Notes: a model not told the origin generated them from the sequence alone. Positions 1 through 6,189 are shown, numbered from the stretch's first letter. The stretch: DNA of 7,357 nucleotides from Actinomycetota bacterium (GCA_005883255.1 VAXS01000039.1:1-7357); one strand, 5' to 3'. A program made the numbers and translations.

Positions 1-375
1 ATCAGCTGGCGCGTGGTCGAGTCCAAGTGGCCCGGGATCAAGGAGGCGCTCCACGGCTTCGACCCGGAGTGGCTGGCCCGGCTCGGCCCGGCGGACATCG
101 ACGCGCTAATGGACGACACGCGGCTGATCCGCAATCGCGCGAAGCTGGAGAGCCTGGTCGACAACGCCCAGACGATGCTCGAGCTCGACGCCGAGCACAA
201 GGGGTTTCGCCGCTACCTGAGCTCGCTCGGCGGCTACGACGAGACCGTGTCCGACCTCAAGCGGCAGTTCCGCTTCGTCGGGGACACCGGCGCGTACTAC
301 TTCCTGCACGTGGTGGGCGAGGAGGTGCCGCCGCACGACGAGTGGTCGTCACGCCGGCGGTCACGGGCGCGCTAG
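1..375 (+). CDS. Tag-like DNA-3-methyladenine glycosylase I, C-terminal part (5' end outside window)
   Basis: The frame is open from base 1 and ends at TAG 373-375, giving 124 visible residues; the true start lies upstream. The protein resembles the C-terminal two thirds of the Tag family (Adenine_glyco, HhH superfamily), which excise 3-methyladenine from DNA in base-excision repair. The visible start, ISWRVVESKWPGIKEALHGF, aligns with the 'AGLSW...FHQFD' region of E. coli Tag. 'DDTRLIRNRAKLESLVDNA' matches the helix-hairpin region with its IRxRxK motif, and 'FRFVGDTGAYYFLHVVG' matches the conserved FKFVGxTxxYxFxQxxG stretch. The end is 'PPHDEW' plus an Arg-rich tail rather than the His/Cys zinc ligands of E. 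coli Tag, so this looks like the zinc-less actinobacterial branch. The catalytic N-terminal portion cannot be inspected. An in-frame GTG at 13 is internal to the domain and is unlikely to be the start. Confidence 0.82.
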   Translation: MSWRVVESKWPGIKEALHGFDPEWLARLGPADIDALMDDTRLIRNRAKLESLVDNAQTMLELDAEHKGFRRYLSSLGGYDETVSDLKRQFRFVGDTGAYYFLHVVGEEVPPHDEWSSRRRSRAR

Positions 376-420
376 GTTCCGTAGGCGCAACGTCAGTTCA
401 CGACCGTAGGAGGTCCAGCG

Positions 421-882
421 ATGGCGAACCCCATTCCGGACGGCTACCCGCGGGTCATCCCCTACCTGATCGTCGACGGCGGGACCGCGGCGATCGACTT
501 CTACAGCTCCGTGCTGGGAGCCACCGAGCGGATGCGGATGCCGGCGCCCGACGGCAAGGTGGGCCACGCCGAGCTCGAGCTCGGGGACTCGTTGATCATG
601 CTGGCCGACGAGTTCCCGGACATGGACGCGCGCGGCCCGAAGGCGATGGGGGGGACGCCGGTGTCGCTCCTGGTCTACGTGGAGGACGCCGACGCGGCAT
701 TCGACCGGGCGATCCAGGCCGGCGCGAAGTCGCTGCAGCCGGTCGAGGACAAGTTCTACGGCGACCGCTCGGGCCGGTTCGAGGACCCCTTCGGCCACCG
801 CTGGGACGTCGCCACCCACGTCGAGGACGTCCCCCCGGACGAGATGGCCAAGCGCGCGGCGGACGCGATGGCCGCGGGCTGA
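421..882 (+). CDS. VOC family (PhnB/glyoxalase-like) protein
   Basis: A 153-residue protein of the vicinal oxygen chelate superfamily, PhnB-like branch (COG2764). These proteins are built from two beta-alpha-beta-beta-beta modules and may be metal-dependent lyases, dioxygenases or drug-binding proteins. The first module holds 'YLIVDGGTAAIDFYSSVLGA' near residues 15-35 and 'GHAELELGDSLIML', with the His that is often a metal ligand. The second starts at 'PVSLLVYVEDADAAFDRAIQAGA' and ends in the diagnostic 'YGDRSGRFEDPFGHRWDVAT' at about 113-132, followed by 'HVEDV'. Length and order are normal for the family. The ATG is well supported: AGGAGG at 408-413 lies 7 nt upstream. It starts 45 nt after the glycosylase-like gene and ends 12 nt before the next gene, so it is probably cotranscribed. 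The substrate cannot be told from sequence. Confidence 0.88.
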   Translation: MANPIPDGYPRVIPYLIVDGGTAAIDFYSSVLGATERMRMPAPDGKVGHAELELGDSLIMLADEFPDMDARGPKAMGGTPVSLLVYVEDADAAFDRAIQAGAKSLQPVEDKFYGDRSGRFEDPFGHRWDVATHVEDVPPDEMAKRAADAMAAG

Positions 883-887
883 GGAGG
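882..887 (+). promoter_or_regulatory. ribosome binding site fixing the GTG start at 895
   Basis: AGGAGG, followed by a further AGG, begins on the last base of the VOC gene's TGA stop (880-882) and leaves a 7-nt spacer to GTG 895-897. It is the strongest Shine-Dalgarno match in this stretch and supports a real 78-residue gene there, probably reinitiated by ribosomes finishing the VOC gene. Confidence 0.7.
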
Positions 888-894
888 AGGTCAC

Positions 895-1131
895 GTGTCC
901 GCCAGTCACGAGCAGATCAGCTTCGAGCGGGACGTCAAGCCGCTGTTTCGGGAGCGCGACCGTGAGTCGATGAAGAGGGCGTTCGACCTGTGGTCGCACG
1001 ACGACGTGGCCCGGCACAGCGACGCGATATTGGGGCGTCTCCGCAGCGGCACGATGCCCTGCGACGGCGCCTGGCCGGACGACCAGATCGCCGTCGTCCA
1101 GGCCTGGGTGGACGCGCGCAAGCCGGCGTAG
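895..1131 (+). CDS. small conserved protein of unknown function
   Basis: A 78-residue soluble protein starting at GTG behind a strong AGGAGG (882-887), 12 nt after the VOC gene. It has no signal peptide or membrane segment. The chain reads 'ISFERDVKPLFRERDRESMKRAFDL' then 'HDDVARHSDAILGRLRSGTMPCDGAWP' and 'VVQAWVDARKPA'. The 'D(V/I)KPLF' start and 'MPCDGxWPxxxxxxxxxWxxxG/R' end recall the small helical domains that accompany planctomycete-type cytochrome c proteins. There is no CxxCH, only a single Cys, so it should not bind c-type heme. I recall close relatives as short stand-alone actinobacterial proteins of unknown role; that is memory, not a search. The operon position suggests it is made together with the VOC protein. 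Confidence 0.75.
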   Translation: MSASHEQISFERDVKPLFRERDRESMKRAFDLWSHDDVARHSDAILGRLRSGTMPCDGAWPDDQIAVVQAWVDARKPA

Positions 1132-1232
1132 GGGCGCGCCGCAGGCCCGAGTCGGGGTGATGTGGCGCGGGCGCCTCCGGATCGGGGTAAGGTGCCGACC
1201 GGGAGATGGATGGGGTACGTCGGGGGGCCCTG
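1132..1232 (+). other. intergenic region with weak promoter candidate and 12-bp direct repeat
   Basis: The gap ahead of the beta-helix gene contains a TAAGGT hexamer at 1188-1193 that fits the loose actinobacterial -10 pattern TANNNT, but no convincing TTGAC at the right distance. Two near-identical 12-mers, TCGGGGTGATGT (1152-1163) and TCGGGGTAAGGT (1182-1193), match at 10 of 12 positions and are offset by exactly 30 bp. No terminator hairpin for the upstream operon is evident. An alternative in-frame ATG for the next gene lies at 1206. Confidence 0.3.
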
Positions 1233-2417
1233 ATGAGGTCGAAGTCGTTCGTGGTCGTCGCGGCCGCGCTCGTCGCTGCGCTGATCCTGCCGGCCATCGC
1301 CTCGGCTCACATCGAGCGCGCTTCGTACTGGCCCGACCCGGCGCCGGACTGCTCCGTGACCCCGTGCGCGGGCGGCGAGGTGCCGACCGCGCGGTCGCTG
1401 GCCTCCGCCCTCTCGACCACCGGACCGGGCGTCACGCGCGTGGTCTGCCAGCCGGATTCGCTCAAGCGCCTGCAGCGGTCGATCGCCGACGCCCAGTCCA
1501 CCGGGTACGTGCTGCGCCCGACCCAGCCGCGCCAGACGATCAGCGCCGCCGACGGTCGCGCGCTGCTCGCCCTGAACCGCAGCCTCTCCAAGCGGTGCGC
1601 CTTCGATTCGATCCAGCAGGCGGTGAACGCGTCGGGCAACAACGACCGGGTCGTCATCATGCCCGGGCTCTACACGGAGCCGCAGTCGAGGCAGGCCCCG
1701 ACGCACGACCCCGCGTGCGCCCAGTACACGATCACCAACGACCGGGGCGAGTCGGCCGCCGTCTCCTACGCCTACCAGTTCCACTGTCCCAACGACCAGA
1801 ACCTGATCGCCGTGCTGGGCCGCGAGCCCGGGACGACCCCGGCGCCGAATCCGCCGCGGGAGGACCGGCACGGCATCCCCGACCTGGGGCCCTGCATCCG
1901 CTGCAACTTCCAAATGGAGGGCTCGGGCGTCTCGCCCGACGACGTGATCGTCGACGCGGGACGCGTGGCCTCCGGCGACGGCGCGCCGATCGACCCGGTG
2001 AAGGACGTGGGCATCCGCGTCGACCGGGCGGACGGGTTCGTGCTGCGCAACGTCAAGGTCCGACACGCCACCGAGCACGACATCTACGTGCTCGAGAGCG
2101 ACGGCTACCTGCTCGACCGCTTCAAGACCTTCTACGCCGGCGAGTACGGCGTCCTCACGTTCGTGGAGGACCACGGCCTGATGCAGAACTGCGAGGCCGC
2201 GGGCCACGGCGACTCGGGGCTCTATCCCGGGGCGGGCGCCGACACCGGCAGCCAGCGCGACACGAGCATCTATCCGGAGTTCCGCTACAGCCAGGAGATC
2301 CGCGACTGCGACTCGCATCACAACGCCGGCGGCTACTCGGGCACCGACGGGAACGCGACCCACGTCCACAACAACAACTTCTACGACAACGCGCTGGGGT
2401 TCAGCGCGTTGTCGTAG
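1233..2417 (+). CDS. secreted parallel beta-helix protein, N-terminal part (prematurely stopped)
   Basis: From ATG 1233 this gives 394 residues. It begins with a clear Sec signal peptide: RSK, a hydrophobic run, then 'PAIASA' with a likely cut after Ala25. An upstream ATG at 1206 adds nine residues before the signal and is less likely, though neither start has a good ribosome site (a G-run at 1221-1227 precedes 1233). The mature protein resembles right-handed parallel beta-helix (pectate-lyase-like) proteins: 'FDSIQQAVNASGNNDRVVIMPGLY' starts the coil, and short strand/turn repeats such as 'GFVLRNVKVRHATEHDIYVLESDGYLLDRF' follow. It is rich in cysteines, including 'GPCIRC', which suggests an extracellular disulfide-stabilised protein. 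Genuine sequence ends near 'NNNFYDNALGF'. The last residues, 'SALS', and the TAG 2415-2417 come from the inverted copy at 2402-2461, so this is a truncated gene, not a natural end. Enzymatic activity is unknown. Confidence 0.8.
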   Translation: MRSKSFVVVAAALVAALILPAIASAHIERASYWPDPAPDCSVTPCAGGEVPTARSLASALSTTGPGVTRVVCQPDSLKRLQRSIADAQSTGYVLRPTQPRQTISAADGRALLALNRSLSKRCAFDSIQQAVNASGNNDRVVIMPGLYTEPQSRQAPTHDPACAQYTITNDRGESAAVSYAYQFHCPNDQNLIAVLGREPGTTPAPNPPREDRHGIPDLGPCIRCNFQMEGSGVSPDDVIVDAGRVASGDGAPIDPVKDVGIRVDRADGFVLRNVKVRHATEHDIYVLESDGYLLDRFKTFYAGEYGVLTFVEDHGLMQNCEAAGHGDSGLYPGAGADTGSQRDTSIYPEFRYSQEIRDCDSHHNAGGYSGTDGNATHVHNNNFYDNALGFSALS

Positions 2418-2461
2418 AAGTTGTTGTTGTGGACGTGGGTCGCGTTCCCGTCGGTGCCCGA
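2337..2461. repeat. perfect 60-bp inverted repeat with 5-nt loop
   Basis: Bases 2337-2396 are the exact reverse complement of 2402-2461, all 60 positions, with loop GGGTT at 2397-2401. The left arm is genuine coding sequence of the beta-helix gene (it encodes 'GTDGNATHVHNNNFYDNAL'). The right arm is its inverted copy, makes no family-like protein in the gene's frame and supplies the TAG stop. Identity stops sharply at both outer ends (2336 C and 2462 C do not pair). Native sequence resumes around GTGCCCGACCAG (2454-2465). This is far too long and too perfect for a transcription terminator inside a gene. Confidence 0.97.
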
Positions 2462-2879
2462 CCAGGTCGTCTGTGGCCCGGCGGGGGTCGACCCGTCGCA
2501 GCTGGCGGGGTGCAACCCGACCGCGGTGCCGCCGTCGACCTCGTATCGCAACCAGTTCTACGGGAACGTGATGGGCCGGGCGCCCGACGGGACGGTCAAG
2601 CCCAACGGCACCGGGGACCTCGCCACGGGCCGCACGGACTTCTGGTGGGACCAGTTCCTGGGGAACACCGGCAACTGCTGGCATGACAACACCGGCAAGG
2701 ACGGCACGGCGGCCGGCGTGACCAGTACGCCGCCGTCGCCCTTCCTTCCCTCGGCGTGCGACAACTCGAGCGTGGGCACGGTCGGCCCGCAGCAGGAGCC
2801 GGAGCTGCTCAACTGCTTCGCCGACATCACCTTCAACACGGGCACCTGTCCGTGGTTCACGACGCCGTCCAAGCCCTAG
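2421..2879 (+). pseudogene. secreted parallel beta-helix protein, C-terminal part (separated by the inverted repeat)
   Basis: This frame is in the same register as the N-terminal part and lies directly after its TAG. A TTG at 2421 could formally start it, but the first ~11 codons are the inverted copy, there is no ribosome site and no signal peptide, so it is best read as the stranded end of the same gene. Family-like sequence starts at 'VPDQVVCGPAGV' (about 2454). It continues with 'TSYRNQFYGNVMGRAPDGTVKPNG', 'TDFWWDQFLGNTGNCWHDNT' and a cysteine-containing end 'NTGTCPWFTTPSKP', ending at TAG 2877-2879. It is cysteine- and Asn/Gly-rich like the upstream part. In relatives as I remember them, several more beta-helix turns (tens of residues) lie between the two parts; these are missing here. 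Confidence 0.75.
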
Positions 2880-3262
2880 GCGCGCGGCGCCGCCCGACCC
2901 TCCGAGCCGCGGCCGGACTCGTCTGCGCTGCCGCGCTGCTCGGCGGTTGCGGAGGCTCGAGCTCGAGCGGCTCGCAGCGACAGGTGGACTACTCGATGGT
3001 CCCCGGCGTGGGCGCCTCGATCCGCAGCGCCAACTGCACCGACTGGGAGAAGGGCACGATCGATCAGCGGCACAGCACGGTGATCAAGCTCCGTCAGTTC
3101 GCCGGCGGGCCGGTGGGATCCTCGGCCGGCATCCAGAACGGTCCCGTGCTGACCGACGAGCGCGCGTACAACCTCCTCCAGAGCTACTGTGCCAACCGCT
3201 TCGCGCGCGGCTTCAAGCTCTACAAGCTGTACGAGCGCGCCGCCGCCTTCGTCGGCCATTGA
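2852..3262 (+). CDS. small putative lipoprotein of unknown function
   Basis: A 136-residue exported protein. The only reasonable start ahead of the signal sequence is GTG 2852, which overlaps the end of the beta-helix gene by 28 nt in another frame; no strong ribosome site precedes it, so translational coupling is likely. The N-terminus has an Arg-rich segment (RRRPTLR) and a hydrophobic stretch, then 'LLGGC', a lipobox with Cys33 as the probable lipidated residue. A 'GGSSSSGS' tether follows. The domain contains 'NCTDWEKGTIDQRHSTVIKL', 'FAGGPVGS' and 'LLQSYCANRFARGFKLYKLY'. Its two remaining cysteines, Cys62 and Cys113, could form a disulfide. I recall similar short proteins ending in 'FKLYKLYxRAAAF' in Solirubrobacterales with no known role. 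Overlap with the beta-helix gene suggests the two surface products are made together. Confidence 0.72.
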   Translation: MVHDAVQALGARRRPTLRAAAGLVCAAALLGGCGGSSSSGSQRQVDYSMVPGVGASIRSANCTDWEKGTIDQRHSTVIKLRQFAGGPVGSSAGIQNGPVLTDERAYNLLQSYCANRFARGFKLYKLYERAAAFVGH

Positions 3263-3278
3263 GCCCAGGGCGGGCTCA
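3260..3278. terminator. hairpin joining two convergent stop codons (possible bidirectional terminator)
   Basis: TGAGCCC (3260-3266), loop AGGGC, then GGGCTCA (3272-3278): a perfect 7-bp stem. It begins with the TGA of the lipoprotein gene and ends with the TGA (as TCA) of the minus-strand ABC gene. No T-tract follows on either strand, so it is not a classical intrinsic terminator, but it is the only structure separating the two convergent units. Confidence 0.5.
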
Positions 3279-5147
3279 GCTCATCCGCCGGTAGCGCCAC
3301 ACGCACAGCGGGATGAAGATCGCCAGCACGGCCAGGATCCAGGCGGCCGCTCCGCCGAGCGATCCGGGCACGCCGCCGTCGAGCGCGTAGGTCCGCGCCG
3401 CATTCGCGGTCAGCGTGACGGGGCTGACCTTCGCGAACGCCTGCAGCCAGTCCGGCATGCTCGAGATCGGCACGAAGACGGAGCTGGCGAAGACCAGCGG
3501 GAAGATCACAACGAATCCGGCCGACTGCGCCGCCTCCGCCCCGCGCACCGTCAGCGCCACGAAGGCGAAGATCCAGCTGAGCGCGAGCCCGAACACGCTG
3601 ACCACGGCGACGCAGGCCAGCGCGTTCAGCACCCCCGCGTGGAAGCTGAAGCCGATCAGGTAGCCGACCACGGTCATCAGCCCGATGATCAGTACGTTGC
3701 GCACCAGGTCGGCCACGGTGCGGCCCACCAGCACCGCCGAGCGTGCCATCGGCATCGAGCGGAAGCGATCGACCACGCCGCGCTCGAGGTCCTCGGACAG
3801 GCCGACCGCGGTCTGGGTCGCGCGGAAGGCGACCGACTGCACGAAGATCCCCGGCAGCAGGAAGTCGATGTACTTCACGCCGTGCGGAAGCGCGCCCTTC
3901 ACCGCGCCGCCGAACACGTAGGCGAACAGCAGCACGAACATGATCGGCTGGATCGTCGAGAAGATCAGCAGCTGTGGCTGGCGCACGAAGTGGCGCAGGT
4001 TGCGGCCCGTCACGACGCGCGTATCGGTCAGCGCCGAGCGCACCTCGGCCGGCGTGGGGACGTGGAGTCGAAGCAGCCGGCGCGCTGGGCGCTCGGGCTC
4101 GCGCCCCGGGGTGGGCACCTTGCTCGGCACGGGCTGGACGACGGCGGCCGGAGCCGCGGGGGTGGACGACTGCGGCTGGCCGTCCTCGCTCGCGGGCGCG
4201 CCGGTGAGCTGCAGGAACACGTCGTCGAGCGTGGGGCCGCGCAGCCCGAGGTTGCTCACGTCGATCTGGGCGTGACGCAGCGCCGCCGCGGCGTCCTCGA
4301 CCAGCTCGAGCCCGTCCCGCGGGGCGGGCATCGTGAGCCGGTCTGGGCGCGCTTCCGGCTCCGGGTCCCCGCAACCCACGCCGCGCAGGACGGCCTGGGC
4401 CTCGTCCCGGCGGGCCGCGCTCGCGAGCTCGACCTCGAGGATCTGACCTCCGATCCGCTCCTTCAGCTCGTTTCCCGTGCCCTCCGCGATCACCCGGCCG
4501 TGGTCGATCACCGCGATCCGATCCGCGAGCTCGTCCGCCTCCTCCAGGTACTGGGTCGTCAGCAGGAGCGTCGTCCCCTCGCGGACGAGCTCGCGCACGA
4601 TCGTCCAGATCTGGTTGCGGCTGCGCGGGTCGAGCCCGGTGGTGGGCTCGTCGAGGAAGAGGATCCGCGGCCGCGTGAGCAGGCTCGACGCCAGGTCGAG
4701 CCGGCGGCGCATGCCGCCGGAGTAGGTGCGCGCAGGGCGATCGCCGGCGTCCGCCAGGTCGAACTGCTCCAGCAGCTCGTCCGCCCGCCGCCGCGCCTCG
4801 GCCGGCGAGAGGTCGAACAGGCGGCCGAACATCACCAGGTTCTCGCGGCCGGAGAGGATCTCGTCGACGGCTGCGAACTGTCCCGTCAGCCCCAGCAGCT
4901 CGCGGACGGCCGGGGCGTCGGCGACCACGTCGCGGCCGAAGACCTCCGCGCGTCCGGAGTCGGGCGTGAGCAACGTGGCCAGCACGCGCACCAGCGTGGT
5001 CTTGCCCGCTCCGTTCGGCCCCAGCAGCCCGAACACGGTGCCCTCCGGAACGACGAGGTCGACGCCCACCAGCGCCACGGTCGCGCCGAACCGCTTCGAA
5101 ACTCCCTCGACGCGCACGGCAGGAACCGGGGGAGTGGCAGAGGACAT
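3276..5147 (-). CDS. fused DrrA-DrrB-type ABC exporter (ATPase plus permease)
   Basis: A 623-residue half-transporter. Residues 11-316 are a DrrA-type ATPase: Walker A GPNGAGKT 43-50, Q-loop Gln90, signature SGGMR 143-147, Walker B ILFLDEP 162-168 with catalytic Glu167, D-loop GLDP 171-174, and the C-terminal DrrA hallmark 'PTLDDVFLQLTG' 305-316. The switch position is Gln199 ('TTQYLEEAD') instead of His, as in DrrA itself. A Pro/Ala/Gln-rich linker (about 317-365) leads to an ABC-2 permease (366-623) with about six membrane segments and the motif 'EDLERGVVDRFRSMP' to 'VGR' at 452-476. In Streptomyces DrrA and DrrB are separate and export daunorubicin; the fused form should dimerise to export a drug or lipid. 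ATG 5147 sits just before the domain and has only a weak ribosome site; GTG 5189, directly after the ohr stop, is the alternative. It lies 42 nt after ohr, probably in the same operon. Substrate unknown. Confidence 0.93.
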   Translation of the reverse strand: MSSATPPVPAVRVEGVSKRFGATVALVGVDLVVPEGTVFGLLGPNGAGKTTLVRVLATLLTPDSGRAEVFGRDVVADAPAVRELLGLTGQFAAVDEILSGRENLVMFGRLFDLSPAEARRRADELLEQFDLADAGDRPARTYSGGMRRRLDLASSLLTRPRILFLDEPTTGLDPRSRNQIWTIVRELVREGTTLLLTTQYLEEADELADRIAVIDHGRVIAEGTGNELKERIGGQILEVELASAARRDEAQAVLRGVGCGDPEPEARPDRLTMPAPRDGLELVEDAAAALRHAQIDVSNLGLRGPTLDDVFLQLTGAPASEDGQPQSSTPAAPAAVVQPVPSKVPTPGREPERPARRLLRLHVPTPAEVRSALTDTRVVTGRNLRHFVRQPQLLIFSTIQPIMFVLLFAYVFGGAVKGALPHGVKYIDFLLPGIFVQSVAFRATQTAVGLSEDLERGVVDRFRSMPMARSAVLVGRTVADLVRNVLIIGLMTVVGYLIGFSFHAGVLNALACVAVVSVFGLALSWIFAFVALTVRGAEAAQSAGFVVIFPLVFASSVFVPISSMPDWLQAFAKVSPVTLTANAARTYALDGGVPGSLGGAAAWILAVLAIFIPLCVWRYRRMS

Positions 5148-5189
5148 CCTGGACGACGATACCCAGCCGGCCGCCCGCACCCATACCAC

Positions 5190-5675
5190 TCAACTTGCAT
5201 GCTGCTCCTGTCCGGCCGGCTCGGAGGCGTCCTCGATGCCGCGACCGTTCGCGGTGAGCGCGACGTCGACGTTGCCGCGCGTCGCGTTCGAGTACGGGCA
5301 CACCTGGTGCGCAGCCCTCACCAGCTCGACGGCCTCGTCGGGGTCGTCGACCGAGGGCAGGGTGACCGCGAGTGCGACGGCGAGGTTGAACGCGCGGTTC
5401 TCCGCGGGCACCAGCATGACCTGGGAATCGATCGCGACGTCTCCCACCTCCTGCCGGCGGCGCCGGGCCACGGCTCCCAGCGCGCTCTCGAAGCAGGCGG
5501 CGTAGCCGACCGCGAACAGCTGCTCGGGGTTGGTGCCCCCAGCGCCGCCGCCCATCTCCTGAGGCGGGCGGAGATCCACCTCCAGGGCGCCGTCCGAGGT
5601 GCGGCCGTGGCCTTCGGCCCGCCCTCCCGTGACGTGGGCCTCGGCGGTGTAGATGGGGGATCGGCTCTCACTCAT
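5190..5675 (-). CDS. ohr: organic hydroperoxide resistance protein Ohr (OsmC superfamily)
   Basis: A 161-residue thiol peroxidase that reduces organic and fatty-acid hydroperoxides, usually re-reduced by lipoylated proteins. All Ohr active-site residues are present at nearly the textbook positions: Arg19, Glu51 in 'NPEQLF', peroxidatic Cys61 in 'GYAACFESAL' and resolving Cys126 in 'HQVCPYSNATRGNV'. These are its only two cysteines. The second motif separates Ohr from OsmC. It is about 15-20 residues longer than usual because of a polar C-terminal tail ending 'EPAGQEQHAS'. The ATG at 5675 is supported by AGAGGAG (read on the minus strand, 5687-5681) with a 5-nt spacer. The gene overlaps the end of the stress-protein gene by 8 nt (ATGAGTGA), indicating translational coupling, and is followed 42 nt later by the ABC exporter gene. 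Confidence 0.95.
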   Translation of the reverse strand: MSESRSPIYTAEAHVTGGRAEGHGRTSDGALEVDLRPPQEMGGGAGGTNPEQLFAVGYAACFESALGAVARRRRQEVGDVAIDSQVMLVPAENRAFNLAVALAVTLPSVDDPDEAVELVRAAHQVCPYSNATRGNVDVALTANGRGIEDASEPAGQEQHAS

Positions 5676-6189
5676 GCTCGCTCCTCTGGGTGGCGGGGGC
5701 AGCGGCGGTGCCCGACGCGGTGGTCAGGCGCTCCGCGGATTTCAGCTGCGGCGTTGGCTGGGCGTGGACGATGAGGACGGGTACGGGGCTGTGATGTAGG
5801 ACATAGTGACTGGCGCTGCCCAGCAGGGCCGAGCGGACGGCGCCGCGGCCGCGCGAGCCCATCGCCACGAGGTCGTGATGGCCGTCTTCGATCTGGCGGA
5901 TGAGCGCGGTCTCGATTGGCTCGCGGCTCAGGACGGTGGTCACCGAGACGTCGCTGGGAACCCGGTCGCGAGCGTGCGACAGGATGCCCTGGGCCTCGAC
6001 TTCGGCGTGGTACTCGACCGTGTTGATGACTTCGCCGGCCGCGCCGAAATAGGCGATCGCGGGTGGCGAGACGACCGCCGTCAGGAGCGTCAGCCTGGCG
6101 CGTTGGCTCTGGGCCAGGTCGATGGCGTGCGTCAACGCGCGATCGGCGTGCGGCGAGCCATCTACGGCGACCAGGATGTTGTGGAACAC
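5668..6189 (-). CDS. universal stress protein (UspA family, ATP-binding type)
   Basis: A 173-residue cytoplasmic protein with one Usp domain. It opens with 'NILVAVDGSPHADRALTHAIDLA' (Asp10 contacts adenine in the family) and carries the nucleotide motif G-2x-G-9x-G-S at 111-125 ('GSRGRGAVRSALLGS'), followed by 'PVPVLIV'. So it is the ATP-binding type rather than the non-binding UspA type. An Ala/Thr/Pro-rich tail of about 30 residues follows the domain. I chose GTG 6189, which puts the first beta strand at residue 5. A TTG at 6216 is in frame, but using it would mean translating the promoter/operator region. No Shine-Dalgarno precedes the GTG, which fits a near-leaderless mRNA from the promoter ending at 6200. 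It is the first gene of a probable usp-ohr-ABC exporter operon and diverges from marR. Confidence 0.92.
   Translation of the reverse strand: MFHNILVAVDGSPHADRALTHAIDLAQSQRARLTLLTAVVSPPAIAYFGAAGEVINTVEYHAEVEAQGILSHARDRVPSDVSVTTVLSREPIETALIRQIEDGHHDLVAMGSRGRGAVRSALLGSASHYVLHHSPVPVLIVHAQPTPQLKSAERLTTASGTAAAPATQRSEHE

Noticed and set aside
27..965. 312-residue plus-strand frame across the glycosylase and VOC genes
   Set aside because: Arg/Gly-rich shadow frame; the other frame shows family motifs and proper ribosome sites.
2421..2460. TTG 2421 as a true start of a separate secreted protein
   Set aside because: The first codons are the inverted copy of upstream coding sequence, there is no ribosome site or signal peptide, and the rest is the tail of the beta-helix gene.
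2337..2461. The long palindrome as a transcription terminator, attachment site or insertion-element end
   Set aside because: It has no T-tract, lies inside a gene, is a plain inverted copy of that gene's own coding sequence, and there is no transposase or target duplication nearby.
906..2684. 592-residue open frame on the minus strand opposite the beta-helix gene
   Set aside because: It is Arg/Val/Gly-rich with no recognisable domain and runs antisense to clearly coding sequence with a signal peptide. Long antisense frames are usual in GC-rich DNA.
3189..5774. 861-residue open frame on the plus strand opposite the exporter and ohr
   Set aside because: Low-complexity Arg/His/Ala composition and no motif; the minus strand carries complete ABC and Ohr active-site motifs across the same bases.
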